Below are positions 1 through 8,642 of a DNA stretch of 42,460 nt, in pieces. The stretch comes from Phycisphaerae bacterium. GTDB taxonomy: Bacteria > Planctomycetota > Phycisphaerae > UBA1845. The notes under the pieces are model-generated. The model was not told where the DNA came from and made no database searches. It worked only from the letters and a program-made list of their open reading frames with translations. Positions within the stretch are counted from its first letter, which is position 1. Every line of letters starts with the position of its first letter. A program made the translations under genes and the position numbers. The stretch is from assembly GCA_030429365.1 (NCBI GenBank), contig JAUIEW010000011.1, positions 1 through 42,460 of the forward strand. Reading direction: 5' to 3'.

Positions 1-188
1 TCGCAGAAGGCGTCGAGACAAAAGACCAACTCGCACAGATCCTCGCCTTCGATTGCGACTATGCACAAGGCTACTACTTCGCCAAACCGCTCGATCCGCA
101 GGACGCCTGGGACCTGATTCAAAGCGAACCGACGTTTGAGACCAACGCGCAGGCCGCAACCAAGCAGTTTGCCGGAGTCAGCCATTGA
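1..188 (+). CDS. EAL-domain protein, C-terminal fragment
   Basis: The reading frame enters from the left edge (first full codon at 3) and ends at TGA 186-188, leaving 61 residues visible. The segment carries the last two conserved blocks of an EAL domain: A-E-G-V-E-T followed about 16 residues later by Q-G-Y-Y-F-A-K-P-L. EAL domains hydrolyse cyclic di-GMP, and in such proteins this end is often preceded by GGDEF or sensor domains. The catalytic E-A-L motif itself would lie outside the window, so activity cannot be judged. About 30 residues follow the domain and resemble nothing I recognise. Confidence 0.85.
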   Translation, partial: AEGVETKDQLAQILAFDCDYAQGYYFAKPLDPQDAWDLIQSEPTFETNAQAATKQFAGVSH

Positions 189-251
189 GGTATGCTTCGC
201 CGACGAATCATCGTACTGTGAAATCGCCAGTCTCCTTGAGCACAATAGAGA

Positions 252-283
252 CGCCGCGGGCTCACTTGATCGAACCCGCGGCG
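252..283. terminator. GC-rich stem-loop after the EAL gene
   Basis: CGCCGCGGG (252-260) and CCCGCGGCG (275-283) form a perfect 9-bp stem with a 14-nt loop. It lies between the EAL gene and the convergent remnant at 308. No T-run follows on either strand, so it may be a weak terminator or only an mRNA 3'-end structure. Confidence 0.4.
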
Positions 284-307
284 CACTCCCGACCGAAATT
301 GAATTCC

Positions 308-679
308 TCATGGATTCTGGCGCACTTGGAATTCCGCAGAATCGCTTAGATCAATGTCCCCATCATAATTGAAGTCGAAGGACTCGCACCCGTTGCCAGC
401 CCCCAAATCGGGACCGGCCAGGTTTTCGAATGCATGGCTTCCATTGACGACATCAATGGCGTCCGCGCAGTCACCGTTGTTAGGCGGGATGACAAACACC
501 GGACCGCTCGAAATGAATTCCGACAGAGCGAACGACGAGTCAAACGTCTGCACGCTCCAGTGGTACAGGCCTACGGTCAGGTTGTGGATGGTCCAGCTTC
601 GGTTGTGATGGATGTGTCCACATTCGTCGACAAAACGCGGTGATTGGGAAAGCCAAACGCGATGCCACGGGCGCATCAA
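308..679 (-). pseudogene. C-terminal remnant of a VCBS-type secreted protein
   Basis: The frame encodes a piece resembling the late region of VCBS/ASPIC-type proteins (N-R-S-W-T-I-H-N-L-T-V-G-L-Y-H-W-S-V-Q-T), then the EF-hand-like tag of this locus (N-Y-D-G-D-I-D-L-S-D-S-A-E-F-Q). A stop codon (TGA) sits at 688-686, just upstream in the same frame, and no propeller repeats are found further up. The only starts available lie inside the homologous stretch. I read it as the surviving 3' end of a once larger gene. The first half of the tag is also degenerate, with no first acidic loop. An alternative is a frameshifted gene whose 5' part has drifted beyond recognition. Confidence 0.55.
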
Positions 680-803
680 ATACCGTCAAAGCTGCCCAGT
701 GGTTTGTTGGTGAGACGTTGACGGCACCAAGCATTTGATCCAGCGAAATCACCTTTTGCGGTCGGCGACAGATTTCGGCAATTTGGTTTTACCCTAAGCT
801 GCG

Positions 804-1418
804 TTAGCTCGCGCGATGTCGTTTCCTGCGCAGTACGCCAATGCCCAACACCATCGCCATCAAACCGGTTGTGGGCTCGGGCGTAACAACGAACGAAAGC
901 GTAAACGGAGCGGAGTCTGCGTGCAGGCTGTTTTGATCGGTCAGTGTGAACTCGGCTGACAGAATCGTACCGATCGGCGTGCCCGGGTCGGCGACGAACG
1001 TCAGGTGCTGATGCCAAAGCAAGCCGGGGCCTTCCGGTGCACCGACGAATTCGTGCAGCGCGCCGTCCACTTCGAGAATCGGCGACAAACCCTGGGTGTA
1101 CATCGAGAACCCCGAATCAAAACTCTCACGTCGAAGCGAAACGCCGGAGATGCTCTCCAAAGCGTAAGCGCCATCGCCCGGCCGATCGGTCCCCTCGCCA
1201 TCCCATCCGGGTTCGATCGATCCATAGAAACCTGCCAACGGTCCCGTTTCAATCAGCGGCAATTCGTACGGCTGAAAGACCTGTGACGGATACTGAATGT
1301 CGAGAACCTGCTGAGCGCTGCCGTCGTGATAGATGGTAAAATCGATCAACGTCGCCCGAGCCGATGCAGCCGACATAAGAACCGCACACAGTGACAATAC
1401 ACAAAACGTCTTTTTCAT
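804..1418 (-). CDS. PEP-CTERM surface protein with an HxH motif
   Basis: This is a 204-aa exported protein. It has a signal peptide (M-K-K-T-F-C-V-L-S-L-C-A-V-L) and a C-terminal sorting signal: T-P-E-P-T-T, a hydrophobic helix, then R-R-K-R-H-R. PEP-CTERM proteins are processed by an exosortase, which is not in the window. The ectodomain contains W-H-Q-H-L-T-F followed about 35 residues later by S-A-P-F-T-L-S-F. This pattern recalls the P_ac_wall/all3515-type anchored proteins, some of which are linked to metal homeostasis. The start is set by a strong GAGGAGGAAGGA ribosome site just upstream of ATG 1418. It lies 23 nt after the 495-aa gene, probably as the last gene of a three-gene operon. 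The metal link is inference. Confidence 0.8.
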   Translation of the reverse strand: MKKTFCVLSLCAVLMSAASARATLIDFTIYHDGSAQQVLDIQYPSQVFQPYELPLIETGPLAGFYGSIEPGWDGEGTDRPGDGAYALESISGVSLRRESFDSGFSMYTQGLSPILEVDGALHEFVGAPEGPGLLWHQHLTFVADPGTPIGTILSAEFTLTDQNSLHADSAPFTLSFVVTPEPTTGLMAMVLGIGVLRRKRHRAS

Positions 1419-1441
1419 CTTTTCCTTCCTCCTCTTGAAGT

Positions 1442-2929
1442 TTATGGCGCAAATCTGAAGCGCCGTTGAAATTCGCTGAAGTCCAGCAAGTCAACATCGT
1501 CGTCGAAATCAAAATCAAACACGTAGCAGTCTTCATCCGACACAAAACCAGCAGGACCATCACCGCAACCGGGCCAAGCCAGCGTGTCGGCATCATCAAC
1601 CACACCGCTGTCGTCGAAGTCGCCGGTCGGGCAAGGTCGTTCTTTCATCGCAGAAATCGCGAACACGCCGACGACGCCGTTTCCCGTGTAGTCGTCAAAT
1701 GTAATGCCGATCAATTCGCGCGCCGGATCAACGGGAAATGTGACCCGCTGAAAATAGAAACTGTCGCCCGATACCGTGTCGATGCCCGCGCCGTCGCTGC
1801 GCACAAATCCTCCGCCGACGCGCGCCCCGCTGCGACCGACCGAAAGAATCGGAAGCGGGTTCGTGGTGATGTGCCAATCGTGCAGCGGGAAGTACAACGG
1901 GTTAACAACCGCCTGCCGGAGGATGACGATCTGGTCCGCACCGGTGGCGTAGTTCATGCGGGCGACAAGCGAGTCGGCATTGGAAAACGCCCCCGCGCTA
2001 CCGAGCAGCATCTCGACGCTTTCATACATCCCGCTTTGATCCGCAGCCGTCAGCTCAACGGCGGCTTGCGACGAAAGCGAACCGTTGTCGAGCATGCAGT
2101 TGGCGAACATCCCCTCCAGGTGCTCGCCGCCTGGCCCACCCAACTCGAAAACATCGACCCGCCCATCGATCGGTAATCCCTGGTCGTTGCCATACGCCCC
2201 GTTGACGACCCACGAGTAGCCGGCATCAAACGAAAGCGGCGTATCCCCGTCGCCACTGTCAACGACGTCAGCATTGAAGACGCTCGTCAAGTCAAGTCGA
2301 ATCGGGCGCACACACTGCGGCGTCGATGCAAACGACAATGAAAATTCCTCTGATTCGAAAAAGAAGTCAGACACGAAGCGCTGACTCATGTGGTACGTCC
2401 CGCCTCGTCGTATCATCCAAAGAGGATGCACATGTCCCGCCGACTGGTTGGCGTAGTACCACTCGTCGCCGTCTTCAGCCATCGCGAGCAGACCGAACGG
2501 GTCGGCCATCACCATATGCACATCGCTGGGCCAATGGATGCGCTGCAAGCCAACCTCAAACGGTTGTCCGCCAGTGTGGGCGGTGGTCATCGCGTGGCAG
2601 GGGTTGGCTGAGTCGACGTAATCCAAGCCCGGTGCGTCTTCGACGTAGCAGAACCCGCCGAATTCCGGACGGGCGAGCAGCGAGTTCGTCGCCAGCCGCG
2701 TCAGTGGGGTCACTTCGCCCGGTGTGGTTGGTTCGGTCTCACCCAACGGGATGGGGCTGCCGACTCGCGCATCGGGCAACACAAATAGCCGCAACGGGTC
2801 CAGCGTCGGACACGAACCGGTTCCGTTGGGGTCGACCGGACTGTGCCCCACGACAATCCCCTCATGGGCCTCAGTCGGTGTCGCGACAAAAGCGGCGATG
2901 ATCAACAGTGGTATGGCGCGGTATCTCAC
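1442..2929 (-). CDS. Secreted 495-aa protein with HxH motif and EF-hand-like tag
   Basis: The start is GTG 2929, with a GAGG ribosome site 8 nt upstream that overlaps the stop region of the pseudopilin gene. A signal peptide runs to about residue 21 (A-T-P-T-E-A-H-E-G). Near residue 165 is G-H-V-H-P-L-W followed by S-E-E-F-S-L-S-F, the same HxH/SxxFxLSF pattern as in the PEP-CTERM protein downstream. The second half (residues about 210-420) is a region I do not recognise. The C-terminus is the locus-type tag: G-D-F-D-D-S-G-V-V-D-D-A-D, then D-F-D-D-D-V-D-L-L-D-F-S-E-F-Q. It is probably extracytoplasmic. I can assign no enzymatic motif, and its function is unknown. Confidence 0.8.
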   Translation of the reverse strand: MRYRAIPLLIIAAFVATPTEAHEGIVVGHSPVDPNGTGSCPTLDPLRLFVLPDARVGSPIPLGETEPTTPGEVTPLTRLATNSLLARPEFGGFCYVEDAPGLDYVDSANPCHAMTTAHTGGQPFEVGLQRIHWPSDVHMVMADPFGLLAMAEDGDEWYYANQSAGHVHPLWMIRRGGTYHMSQRFVSDFFFESEEFSLSFASTPQCVRPIRLDLTSVFNADVVDSGDGDTPLSFDAGYSWVVNGAYGNDQGLPIDGRVDVFELGGPGGEHLEGMFANCMLDNGSLSSQAAVELTAADQSGMYESVEMLLGSAGAFSNADSLVARMNYATGADQIVILRQAVVNPLYFPLHDWHITTNPLPILSVGRSGARVGGGFVRSDGAGIDTVSGDSFYFQRVTFPVDPARELIGITFDDYTGNGVVGVFAISAMKERPCPTGDFDDSGVVDDADTLAWPGCGDGPAGFVSDEDCYVFDFDFDDDVDLLDFSEFQRRFRFAP

Positions 2930-2939
2930 GGGCTATTCC

Positions 2940-3698
2940 TCACTTGGGTTTCCCTTTGGGGTTCCAATGATCGTGTAGGACGGTGTCCTTGGTTTCGTTG
3001 AGTTTGAATGTCCAATCGAACGCGAGCACTTCTGCGTGGGCATCGGCGAACGTGTAGTTGGCTTTTTTTCGATGGCGCTCAAGCGCGACGGATTCTTTCG
3101 GTTCGGATGTCGGCGTACCGGTGAGCAAATTCGGTATCCACTGGTCCGCATGAATGTGATCGGCGAAGTCCTCGAATCCTTTGGTCTCGACGTGTTCGCC
3201 GAAGTGAATCGTCTGCTCGGGTCGGGGCATAAGATCGCGCCGAACGAAACCGTAGCGCGGCGTCGGATCGGGCGCGCCGAGCGGTGGCGCGGCTTCCGGT
3301 GAAAAGTAGATATTCACGCCGTAACTGCTTCTGCGATCATTTTTCAATTGGTCGGCTGGCGTATCGTTTGGGTCGAACCAATCGGTGCTGCGGTCCGACG
3401 GACAGCGATAGAGCAGATCGTTACCGGCGTACGGCTGCAATGTCTTGATCCAGACAGCATCCTGATCGCCGTGCTTGGTCAATGGGTAATAGTCGTTGTT
3501 GCTGTCTGAATACATCGCCGAGGCCATGCCCATCTGGCGCACGTTGCTCAGGCAGACGGTGGCTTTGGCCTGGTCCCGTGCCCCCTTCAGCGAAGGCAGC
3601 AAGATCGCAATCAACAAAGCAATGATGGAAACCACGACGAGCAGTTCAACCAGCGTAAAGGCCGCTTTGGTTGATTGGTTGTGGTGGGCGGCATCCAT
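2940..3698 (-). CDS. Pseudopilin-like protein (prepilin-type N-terminus)
   Basis: A 252-aa protein with a type IV pilin/pseudopilin leader: a short basic-polar start, then A-F-T-L-V-E-L-L-V-V-V-S-I-I-A-L-L-I-A-I, with the conserved Glu at +5 after the predicted cleavage. The rest is a soluble domain of the kind abundant in Planctomycetes (DUF1559-like). It contains paired Cys residues (V-C-L-S-N and Y-R-C-P-S-D) and near the end H-R-K-K-A-N-Y-T-F-A-D-A-H, close to the H-X9-DG pattern. The frame stays open far upstream to 4247, but the leader fixes ATG 3698, preceded by a GAAAGAAG-like ribosome site. It is the first gene of the operon 3698-804. The usual role is uncertain (secretion pseudopilus or surface fibre). 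Confidence 0.85.
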   Translation of the reverse strand: MDAAHHNQSTKAAFTLVELLVVVSIIALLIAILLPSLKGARDQAKATVCLSNVRQMGMASAMYSDSNNDYYPLTKHGDQDAVWIKTLQPYAGNDLLYRCPSDRSTDWFDPNDTPADQLKNDRRSSYGVNIYFSPEAAPPLGAPDPTPRYGFVRRDLMPRPEQTIHFGEHVETKGFEDFADHIHADQWIPNLLTGTPTSEPKESVALERHRKKANYTFADAHAEVLAFDWTFKLNETKDTVLHDHWNPKGKPK

Positions 3699-3881
3699 TC
3701 GCGGCGCACTTCTTTCAGTCACGGCTGGAGGGCAATCTCCCTCCTGTTGCGCATGATGGCCAAGGATAGCGCCCCGTGACCGCGTCGCCAGATGGAAACC
3801 CGACCTGTTTTCTGTGGGGAAGATTCCCACAACGCGCCGAATTGACCGGCGGCTCGAATCGCAGCCGCCTTCGGATGCGTT
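3699..3881. promoter_or_regulatory. Divergent intergenic region with two palindromes
   Basis: The region separates the minus-strand pseudopilin operon from the plus-strand kinase gene. It holds two short inverted repeats: GGAGGG/CCCTCC at 3727-3744, in the presumed leader of the pseudopilin operon, and TGTGGG/CCCACA at 3813-3831, about 50 bp before the kinase. I see no convincing -35/-10 pair. The second palindrome could be a binding site for the adjacent NarL-type regulator, but that is inference. Confidence 0.3.
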
Positions 3882-5195
3882 ATGATGTGCGGTAACGCAA
3901 TGGCCGCACGAACGTCTGGCAAATACCTGCTTCGAAATGTCTATCTGCTCAGCGCAGTCTCGGCGATCACATGCGCCGCGCTGACTGCACTGTTCAGTTG
4001 GCAACATCTGCAGCAACATCGAGACGAAGCCCATGCCGCATCGCATCGTGTTGAGACCCAACGCCTCATCGCCGACATTCAGGCGATGCTGCTGCGTCCG
4101 GATTGGTCCACGCAGGTTGAGAGAATCGACGATGACATCACGCAGCTGTTGGATGATCTCCCAAACGATTCGCCGGACTTGATCATCCGCAAGTTCATCG
4201 AGTCGTGGGATGCGCTGCGCGACGGGCATGACGCATCGAATTCTCAAATCGCTCGGAGCGATCCACTATTCGCTGCTTTCGTTTCGGACCTCGATCAGTT
4301 GGGTTCGCATCTCGAACACGACATGGAGTCAGCCAACCATGGTCATTTTGGATCGTCCGGTTCAACGAGACATCTCTGGCTGGCTGGTTTGATTCTCGCA
4401 TGCGGCGCATGGGGTGTGGGTTGGCTCCTTGCCGCCATTGTGCGCTCGCAGCGGGCGGTGGAAGATGCGCATGCAACGCTTGAAGAACGGGTCAGCGATC
4501 GAACGGCGGAGCTTGCCGATCGAAACGTCCAGCTGCATGACGAAGTGGAGCGTCGTCGCGAACTTGAGTTGGAAATCCTGACGATCGCTTCCGAAGAACA
4601 GCGCCGCATCGCGGGTTACCTGCACGACGATCTCGGGCAGCGTTTGACCGGACTGGCGCTTGGGACAAAAACGCTCGAGCGACAACTACCCGAAGACGCC
4701 CGCCAACGTGCCGAAGAATTGACGCAGCAGGCCACCGCCACCTCCGTCGCGCTGCGCAATATTGTCCGCGGTCTATATCCATCCAAAATGAACCGCGACG
4801 AACTCATACATGCGCTGGATGCTCTGGCGGCTGACACCCACGCCCACAGCGGATGTGGGGTCAATATCGATGCGGAAGGTGCGCTGAATCTTCCGAATGA
4901 AGCCGAAAACGTACAGATATATGGCATCGTGCGCGAAGCCGTCACCAACGCCGTTCGTCATGGTCACGCGAAGAACATCGACATCCGTCTGGCAACAAGC
5001 AACGGTATGATCGCACTCACCGTCATCGACGATGGCAGCGGGTTTGAAGAAACAAACCGTGCCGAAACCGAGGGCGTGGGCCTGCAACTGATGCGCTACC
5101 GTGCAGACATCCTGCGCGGTTCGATCGCCATCGAGTCGTTGGTTGGCAGTGGCGTACGGGTCGACGTTGAATTTCCGATGGGCGAAAAAAAATGA
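3882..5195 (+). CDS. NarL-family sensor histidine kinase (HisKA_3)
   Basis: A 437-aa membrane kinase. Transmembrane helix 1 is near residues 18-38, a periplasmic sensor region of about 125 residues follows, and helix 2 lies near 165-190 (L-A-G-L-I-L-A-C-G-A-W-G-V-G-W-L-L). After a helical linker comes the HisKA_3 box E-E-Q-R-R-I-A-G-Y-L-H-D-D-L-G-Q-R-L with phospho-acceptor His about 248. The HATPase follows, with R-E-A-V-T-N-A-V-R-H-G (N box) and D-D-G-S-G-F (G1). The stimulus is not evident; the periplasmic part matches no sensor I recognise. The ATG at 3900 is an equally plausible start, as neither has a strong ribosome site. The stop overlaps the response regulator start by 4 nt, which indicates translational coupling. 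Confidence 0.92.
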   Translation: MMCGNAMAARTSGKYLLRNVYLLSAVSAITCAALTALFSWQHLQQHRDEAHAASHRVETQRLIADIQAMLLRPDWSTQVERIDDDITQLLDDLPNDSPDLIIRKFIESWDALRDGHDASNSQIARSDPLFAAFVSDLDQLGSHLEHDMESANHGHFGSSGSTRHLWLAGLILACGAWGVGWLLAAIVRSQRAVEDAHATLEERVSDRTAELADRNVQLHDEVERRRELELEILTIASEEQRRIAGYLHDDLGQRLTGLALGTKTLERQLPEDARQRAEELTQQATATSVALRNIVRGLYPSKMNRDELIHALDALAADTHAHSGCGVNIDAEGALNLPNEAENVQIYGIVREAVTNAVRHGHAKNIDIRLATSNGMIALTVIDDGSGFEETNRAETEGVGLQLMRYRADILRGSIAIESLVGSGVRVDVEFPMGEKK

Positions 5196-5869
5196 CCGAA
5201 GACACGAAATCAATGCTTCGAATATTTCTCATGGACGATCATCCGATTGTCACCGACGGACTTGCGCGTCTCATCGACAACGAAGCCGGCCTCAAAGTCT
5301 GCGGCACGGCGATGGATGTGGAAACCGCGCGGGAAGCGATTATCAAAGAGAAGCCCGATGTAGCCGTGCTCGATCTCGCGATGGGAAAAGACAGTGGTCT
5401 GGAGTTGGCGGCGGATCTTCGACACGTCGCACCGGACGTCAAGCTGCTTTTGCTCTCGATGTACGACGAACAGGTTTACGCCGAACGGGCGCTTCAGGTC
5501 GGGGCGCTCGGGTACATCATGAAAGAAGAGGCGGCTGACCGCATCATCGACGCCATCCGTCGGGTGGCTGACGGCAAGGTGGTGCTGAGCGAGCGGATGA
5601 CCGACTTTCTGTTGCATCGAGCCGCGCAGAACGGCGGTAGGCCTCAGGCGCCATCGATCAAGCTACTCAGCGATCGTGAATTGGAAACGCTCCGCCTGAC
5701 CGGGATGGGCCGAACGTCACGCGAAATCGCCGAGCAACTCCACTTGAGCATCAAGACTGTGGACAACTACAAGGAACGCATCAAACGCAAGCTCGAACTG
5801 CGCAACGCTCAAGAACTCGCCCGCTACGCGTTTGAATTCGCGTCCAATCGAACCACAAATGGGTTGTGA
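5192..5869 (+). CDS. NarL/LuxR-family response regulator
   Basis: A 225-aa protein with an N-terminal receiver domain: acidic pair D15-D16 (F-L-M-D-D-H-P), phospho-acceptor D61 in V-A-V-L-D-L-A-M, and conserved Lys in Y-I-M-K-E-E-A. It has a C-terminal GerE/LuxR helix-turn-helix (L-S-D-R-E-L-E-T-L-R-L, then I-A-E-Q-L-H-L-S-I-K-T-V-D-N-Y). It should be phosphorylated by the overlapping upstream kinase and act as a DNA-binding regulator. Its targets are unknown; the adjacent divergent pseudopilin operon and the 848-aa VCBS gene are candidates by position only. An in-frame ATG at 5213, just before L-R-I-F-L-M-D-D-H, could also start a functional protein. Confidence 0.93.
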   Translation: MTEDTKSMLRIFLMDDHPIVTDGLARLIDNEAGLKVCGTAMDVETAREAIIKEKPDVAVLDLAMGKDSGLELAADLRHVAPDVKLLLLSMYDEQVYAERALQVGALGYIMKEEAADRIIDAIRRVADGKVVLSERMTDFLLHRAAQNGGRPQAPSIKLLSDRELETLRLTGMGRTSREIAEQLHLSIKTVDNYKERIKRKLELRNAQELARYAFEFASNRTTNGL

Positions 5870-5914
5870 GACTGTTGGCTATCGCCGATGACGCACAACT
5901 GCGGTAATGGCCCC

Positions 5915-8461
5915 CTACGAACCGCCGCGCAGGGACTGGAACGTCGAAAAATCGCACAGGTCCACGTCCTGATCGCAGTCAAAATCAAATGACCTGCAAT
6001 CCTCATCGCTCACGGACACACCAGGCGAGGTGAGGCAACCAACCAGTGCCTGCGCATCATCGTCATCGATGTTGCCATCGTCGTCATAATCGCCGTCGGC
6101 ATACGGACAGGTAAAGTTGTCGTTTCGCCACAAATGCATCACGGCGTAGTTGTCGTAGGCGATGCTGATGATTTCGTGATCGCCGTCTTGATCAAGATCG
6201 GCGACGCGGGCGCCGAGGTGTCCTTCCTTTCCACTGTCGATCAACCGCTCAGTAAAATCACCACACCCGTCGTTCTCCCAAATCTGCAACTTTCGGGAGC
6301 CGCGGTGCTCCTGCGTGATGACGTCGATGTCGCCATCGTGGTCCATGTCGGCCACGTCCATGCTGTTCGTGGTGTTCTGCGTAACGATGGTGTGACGCAC
6401 CCACGGACTTTGCGTTGGATCGGTGGGCGCTTCAAACCAAAATGTGGAAGCACTTTGCGATTGCGTCTCTTGTGTGCAGACGATGTCCGCTCGCAAATCG
6501 CCGTTGAGTTCTGCGATCTTGATCCGATCGGGATATTGCTCAGCCCCAGCCGGAACAATCTCGCCGACGCCATATTCCTGCCAATTGCCGCTGCCATCAC
6601 CCGGATTGCGGGCCCACTTCATCCCCTTCGCCCCGCTGCCTGCGAAGTACGCCACCGCGACATCGGTCAGCCCGTCTCGATCGATGTCACCGATACCAAT
6701 ATCCTCGCTGATGCATTGGTCGACTAGAACCGTCATGGGCCAATTGCCAGCTTCTGGATTGCTCGCCGGAATTTCGTAGGAATAAAGCTTATCGCCGTTA
6801 TTAAACAGTATCTCCAGACGACCGCCCGGTATGATGTCGGCCGCTGCGTATCCTTGCGGGATATCGTGAACCGGTTCATACGGCGCATCATTGTCAACCA
6901 AGTAGGCCGTCCAACTTGTGCCCGCGATATCGTCGGCTTCGAGCCAGTAAATCTGCGGGCCGGTAGACGCAATCGCATCACCAAACGCATCGCCATCGAC
7001 ATCCACCACGAGACTCGCGTCCACGTCAAAACCAACGTTGAAGTCGACACTGGGCCAGGGCGCAGTATTCATCGCCCCGCCGGGGTTGCGATAAAACCAC
7101 CGTCCGGATACCAGGTCGAGAAAGCCATCGCCGTTGATGTCACCCCAGCCGAGACCGAAGTACGCATTCTGATTTTCGAAACGCTGGCGGTCGTTGTCGA
7201 TCTCGACGTAATGCCATTGATCAAGCGGGATGGTCCCCGACGGCTCGGCCAACGTGTTGCGCCAAATCTCGGTCGGCTGCGTGTCCCAGCTGCGAATGCC
7301 AATGATATCCCAGTCACCGTCCTCGTCGAAATCGCCGATCTCGGCGCTGTACGAACCCTGACTCTGAATTGTGATCGGCGTCCAATTTGATCCACCATCA
7401 CCCAGCATCAAACGTAGCCCGCGCTGCGGCGATTGCGGCATGCCGCCATACACAACATCGACATGACCGTCACCGTTGAAGTCTTTGGCTTGCAGGTTGT
7501 GACAGTCTTCACACACCGAAACGATCACGTGTTCGGTCCATGGACCGTTTTTCGGGTTGGTGGCGCTGTACCACGACACCGGATAACCGGTGTATTCCGA
7601 TTGCGAGAAGACAACGTCGTTGTTCCCGTTGCCATCGATGTCCGCCACCACGACTTTGCAGCTGTTGCCCTCCCAACCGACGTTCTGGTTGTACCATTTG
7701 TTGTCGATGTTGCGATTGACGTAAGTTCCCGTGCGCGGGTTCAATGGCGTTTCAAGCCAGAAACCATTCAGCACGATGTCGGGATCGCCATCACCGTCGA
7801 GGTCGCCGACGTCCATGCCCTCGTGTGATGCGTGATTGATTTCCTTCTTAACCCACGACTGGGGTCCGTCGTTGAACCAAACCTGCGTGCGGCTGTCTTC
7901 TCGCGTGACGATGTCCTTTCGCCCGTCTCGATCAATGTCTGCGATCACGATGTCCTTCGTGTACTCACTCGCGCCGATGTGGTGCACAGTCCACGTACCG
8001 CTCACGTCGTTGCAGCCAGCCAGTGGATTCTCGATCCAGACGACCCGCCCGTTGACATCTCCGCTATCACCGATGCGGGTCACGACATCGAGGTCACCGT
8101 CGAGGTCCAAGTCGGCCAACTGCAGATCGTCGGCACGAAAGTAAGGCCATCCATGCGTCGAACCGTTGAGCGTGAGCAACGTTTCCCGATTGAAATCGGG
8201 CGCGCGGTAGAGCCAAAGCAGGTTATCCGGAAAGATCGACGTCGCGATGACATCGTTGTCACCGTCTCCATCGACATCCCCGACGGTTCGCTCATAGGCA
8301 ACGGCTGACGCATCGATCACGGTCCGCTCAAAATCAACCGCCCCATAGGCTGCGCTGCGCGAACGTTCGTCAGGATCGCCCAACGGAACACCTGACGTAA
8401 TCGCCTCTGCCGCCCCCAGAGCGATAAACGTGATCATTAGTTTGCGTATGGACTGATACAT
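5915..8461 (-). CDS. Secreted VCBS/FG-GAP repeat protein with EF-hand-like tag
   Basis: An 848-aa exported protein. ATG 8461 is chosen because AAAGGGG lies 6 nt upstream and the next residues form a signal peptide (Y-Q-S-I-R-K-L-M-I-T-F-I-A-L-G-A-A). The body is a run of about a dozen FG-GAP/VCBS-like blades carrying D-x-D-G-D-G-D-x-D-I/V-V loops (for example V-G-D-V-D-G-D-G-D-N-D-V and I-A-D-I-D-R-D-G-R-K-D-I-V). These fold as calcium-binding beta-propellers. The C-terminus has the locus-type paired tag (D-Y-D-D-D-G-N-I-D-D-D-D, then D-C-D-Q-D-V-D-L-C-D-F-S-T-F-Q). No catalytic motif is visible, so it is probably an adhesive or glycan-contacting surface protein. It converges on the response regulator with a 45-bp gap. 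Confidence 0.88.
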   Translation of the reverse strand: MYQSIRKLMITFIALGAAEAITSGVPLGDPDERSRSAAYGAVDFERTVIDASAVAYERTVGDVDGDGDNDVIATSIFPDNLLWLYRAPDFNRETLLTLNGSTHGWPYFRADDLQLADLDLDGDLDVVTRIGDSGDVNGRVVWIENPLAGCNDVSGTWTVHHIGASEYTKDIVIADIDRDGRKDIVTREDSRTQVWFNDGPQSWVKKEINHASHEGMDVGDLDGDGDPDIVLNGFWLETPLNPRTGTYVNRNIDNKWYNQNVGWEGNSCKVVVADIDGNGNNDVVFSQSEYTGYPVSWYSATNPKNGPWTEHVIVSVCEDCHNLQAKDFNGDGHVDVVYGGMPQSPQRGLRLMLGDGGSNWTPITIQSQGSYSAEIGDFDEDGDWDIIGIRSWDTQPTEIWRNTLAEPSGTIPLDQWHYVEIDNDRQRFENQNAYFGLGWGDINGDGFLDLVSGRWFYRNPGGAMNTAPWPSVDFNVGFDVDASLVVDVDGDAFGDAIASTGPQIYWLEADDIAGTSWTAYLVDNDAPYEPVHDIPQGYAAADIIPGGRLEILFNNGDKLYSYEIPASNPEAGNWPMTVLVDQCISEDIGIGDIDRDGLTDVAVAYFAGSGAKGMKWARNPGDGSGNWQEYGVGEIVPAGAEQYPDRIKIAELNGDLRADIVCTQETQSQSASTFWFEAPTDPTQSPWVRHTIVTQNTTNSMDVADMDHDGDIDVITQEHRGSRKLQIWENDGCGDFTERLIDSGKEGHLGARVADLDQDGDHEIISIAYDNYAVMHLWRNDNFTCPYADGDYDDDGNIDDDDAQALVGCLTSPGVSVSDEDCRSFDFDCDQDVDLCDFSTFQSLRGGS

Positions 8462-8642
8462 CTTGTCCCCTTTCCATGGACATCCTTCGAAGTTCACCAT
8501 CAGACGGTACGTGCGCGCGTTAAAGCGCATCTAATGACCACCTAAAGAATCCGATAATGAACTGGAGTGAATGACTTCGTCGTACTTTCCTTGTGGGCTC
8601 ACAACGCCTCGACCGCGTACTTCTCTCATGTTCTCATGGCGC

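Noticed and set aside
1466-2176. 236-residue plus-strand frame opposite the 495-aa gene
   Set aside because: It has no signal or domain, its composition is rich in Arg and Val as expected of an antisense shadow, and the minus-strand gene is well supported.
3699-4247. Upstream extension of the minus-strand pseudopilin frame, adding 183 residues
   Set aside because: The prepilin leader must be at the N-terminus, and the extension overlaps the kinase gene on the other strand. It is an open shadow frame.
6867-6878. TGAACCGGTTCA, a perfect 12-bp palindrome resembling the candidate operator at 13125
   Set aside because: It lies deep inside the VCBS coding region, where it encodes an ordinary Glu-Pro-Val stretch, far from any start. 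A chance match is more likely.
6134-8308. Several long plus-strand frames opposite the VCBS gene
   Set aside because: They mirror the repeated Asp-Gly codons of the propeller blades (GAT/GAC give ATC/GTC on the other strand). They show no ribosome sites or recognisable domains.
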